Shown: positions 6,839-7,245 of the stretch, piece after piece
Position numbering within the stretch: position 1 is the first letter of the stretch
Layout of the letters: each line of letters opens with the position of its first letter
Source: Phycisphaerales bacterium
Lineage (GTDB): Bacteria; Planctomycetota; Phycisphaerae; Phycisphaerales; SM1A02
Length of the DNA stretch: 7,245 nucleotides
Assembly (NCBI GenBank): GCA_018882625.1
Contig: VERO01000111.1
Location: forward strand, 1-7,245
Reading direction: 5' to 3'
Translations under genes and position numbers: made by a program
The notes under the pieces: generated by a model
Told to the model about the DNA's origin: nothing
What the model saw: only the letters and a program-made list of their open reading frames with translations
Database searches by the model: none

Positions 6839-7024
6839 ATGAAGAACTGGATCATGAATTTCATCGCCGACGAGCGCGGCGCAGAGACGACCGAGCTCTC
6901 GGTCACCGGCGTCGTTGTCGCAGGTGGCGCCGTCACCGGCTTCATCGAGCTGAAGAACGCGATCAAGACCAAGCAGGATGCGGTCATCGACAAGCTGGGT
7001 GACGCAGAGGCTGCGGCGACCTGA
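6839..7024 (+). CDS. flp: Flp-type IVb prepilin
   Basis: A 61-residue protein with Flp prepilin architecture: a short charged leader (MKNWIMNFIADERG), a class IVb processing site after G14, and a mature part of 47 residues starting AETTEL. Glu is at mature position +5 (E19), as in the GxxxxEY motif, but +6 is Leu rather than Tyr. A hydrophobic helix (about 20-36, rich in Val and Gly) is followed by a Lys/Asp/Glu-bearing tail ending in AEAAAT. It would be cleaved by a TadV/CpaA peptidase, not seen here, inserted in the inner membrane and polymerised by the Tad machine. Length, leader and the adjacent Tad operon support the call. It has its own predicted promoter, a good ribosome site and a strong terminator, as expected for an abundant subunit. 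It lies after the assembly genes, whereas many Tad loci place flp first. A minor pilin is possible but less likely. Confidence 0.87.
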   Translation: MKNWIMNFIADERGAETTELSVTGVVVAGGAVTGFIELKNAIKTKQDAVIDKLGDAEAAAT

Positions 7025-7048
7025 GTCGCGGTTCGACTGCGTTTCGAC

Positions 7049-7085
7049 GCGCGGCCCCGCCTCGTGCGGGGCCGCGCTCGTTTTT
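7049..7085 (+). terminator. Intrinsic terminator of flp
   Basis: A perfect 12-bp GC-only stem (GCGCGGCCCCGC at 7049-7060, GCGGGGCCGCGC at 7066-7077) with a 5-base loop CTCGT is followed after TCG by TTTTT (7081-7085). It starts 24 bases past the flp stop. This is the clearest rho-independent terminator in the window and separates flp from the next gene. Confidence 0.9.
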
Positions 7086-7150
7086 GGCGTCGTTGCGGTG
7101 GCATGGTTCGCAGATGGTGGTCGCCCGGCGTTCCGTATTCTGAAGGGTTC

Positions 7151-7245
7151 GTGGCGTCTGACGACACCATCATCGGCCCCGACTCCGCGCCGCGCGCCGC
7201 CGGCGCGCTCGAGATCCCGGGCGAGGCCATAGGGCCGTACACGCT
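7151..7245 (+). CDS. Start of a possible Ser/Thr protein kinase gene, 3' end missing
   Basis: An open frame runs from a GTG at 7151 to the window edge (31 complete codons). It begins VASDDTIIGPD, has a short Ala-rich stretch, and ends EIPGEAIGPYTL. An acidic, low-complexity start followed by IGxYxL is how many bacterial Hanks-type Ser/Thr kinases run into their glycine-rich loop (usually xxIGxGGxGxVY, which would lie just beyond the window). No catalytic residue is visible, so the family is a guess from the lead-in. GAAGGG at 7142-7147 lies three bases upstream of the GTG. An in-frame ATG at 7103 is an alternative start adding 16 residues (MVRRWWSPGV...). It follows the flp terminator, so it is probably a separate transcription unit. 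Confidence 0.42.
   Translation, partial: MASDDTIIGPDSAPRAAGALEIPGEAIGPYT

Overview
This 7.2 kb, GC-rich window is most of a Tad (tight adherence, Flp/type IVb pilus) assembly locus. All recognisable genes are on the + strand. In order they are the 3' part of cpaB (rcpC), cpaC (the rcpA-type secretin), cpaF (tadA, assembly ATPase), tadB, tadC, a small lipoprotein that looks like a divergent CpaD/OmpA-like protein, and tadD (TPR lipoprotein). A separate unit follows with its own predicted promoter, leader and strong terminator. It encodes a short Flp-type prepilin. The last ~95 bases appear to begin another gene, possibly a Ser/Thr protein kinase.

The seven genes from cpaB to tadD are joined by six consecutive 4-base start/stop overlaps (five ATGA, one GTGA), so the block reads as one translationally coupled operon. 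After a 214-base gap, flp carries a recognisable Shine-Dalgarno sequence, an inverted-repeat cluster in its leader and a 12-bp GC-rich terminator hairpin. This layout would let the pilin be made at a different, presumably higher, level than the machine that assembles it.

The products fit one envelope-spanning device. CpaC would be the outer-membrane secretin, with CpaB, TadD and the CpaD-like lipoprotein as periplasmic or outer-membrane partners. CpaF would power the inner-membrane platform TadB/TadC, and Flp would be the polymerised subunit. The prepilin peptidase (TadV/CpaA), TadZ/CpaE and the minor pseudopilins (TadE/F/G) are not in this window and probably lie outside it.

A secretin plus two lipoproteins imply a diderm bacterium. 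High GC, GTG starts and a kinase-like N-terminus ending in IGPYTL suggest a planctomycete (perhaps Phycisphaerae-like). That assignment is an inference, and a myxobacterium or another high-GC diderm cannot be excluded. I see no insertion sequence, CRISPR array, tRNA or rRNA. The many long minus-strand open frames are by-products of high GC. The window is mainly a known system; the least explained parts are the CpaD-like lipoprotein and the flp leader.
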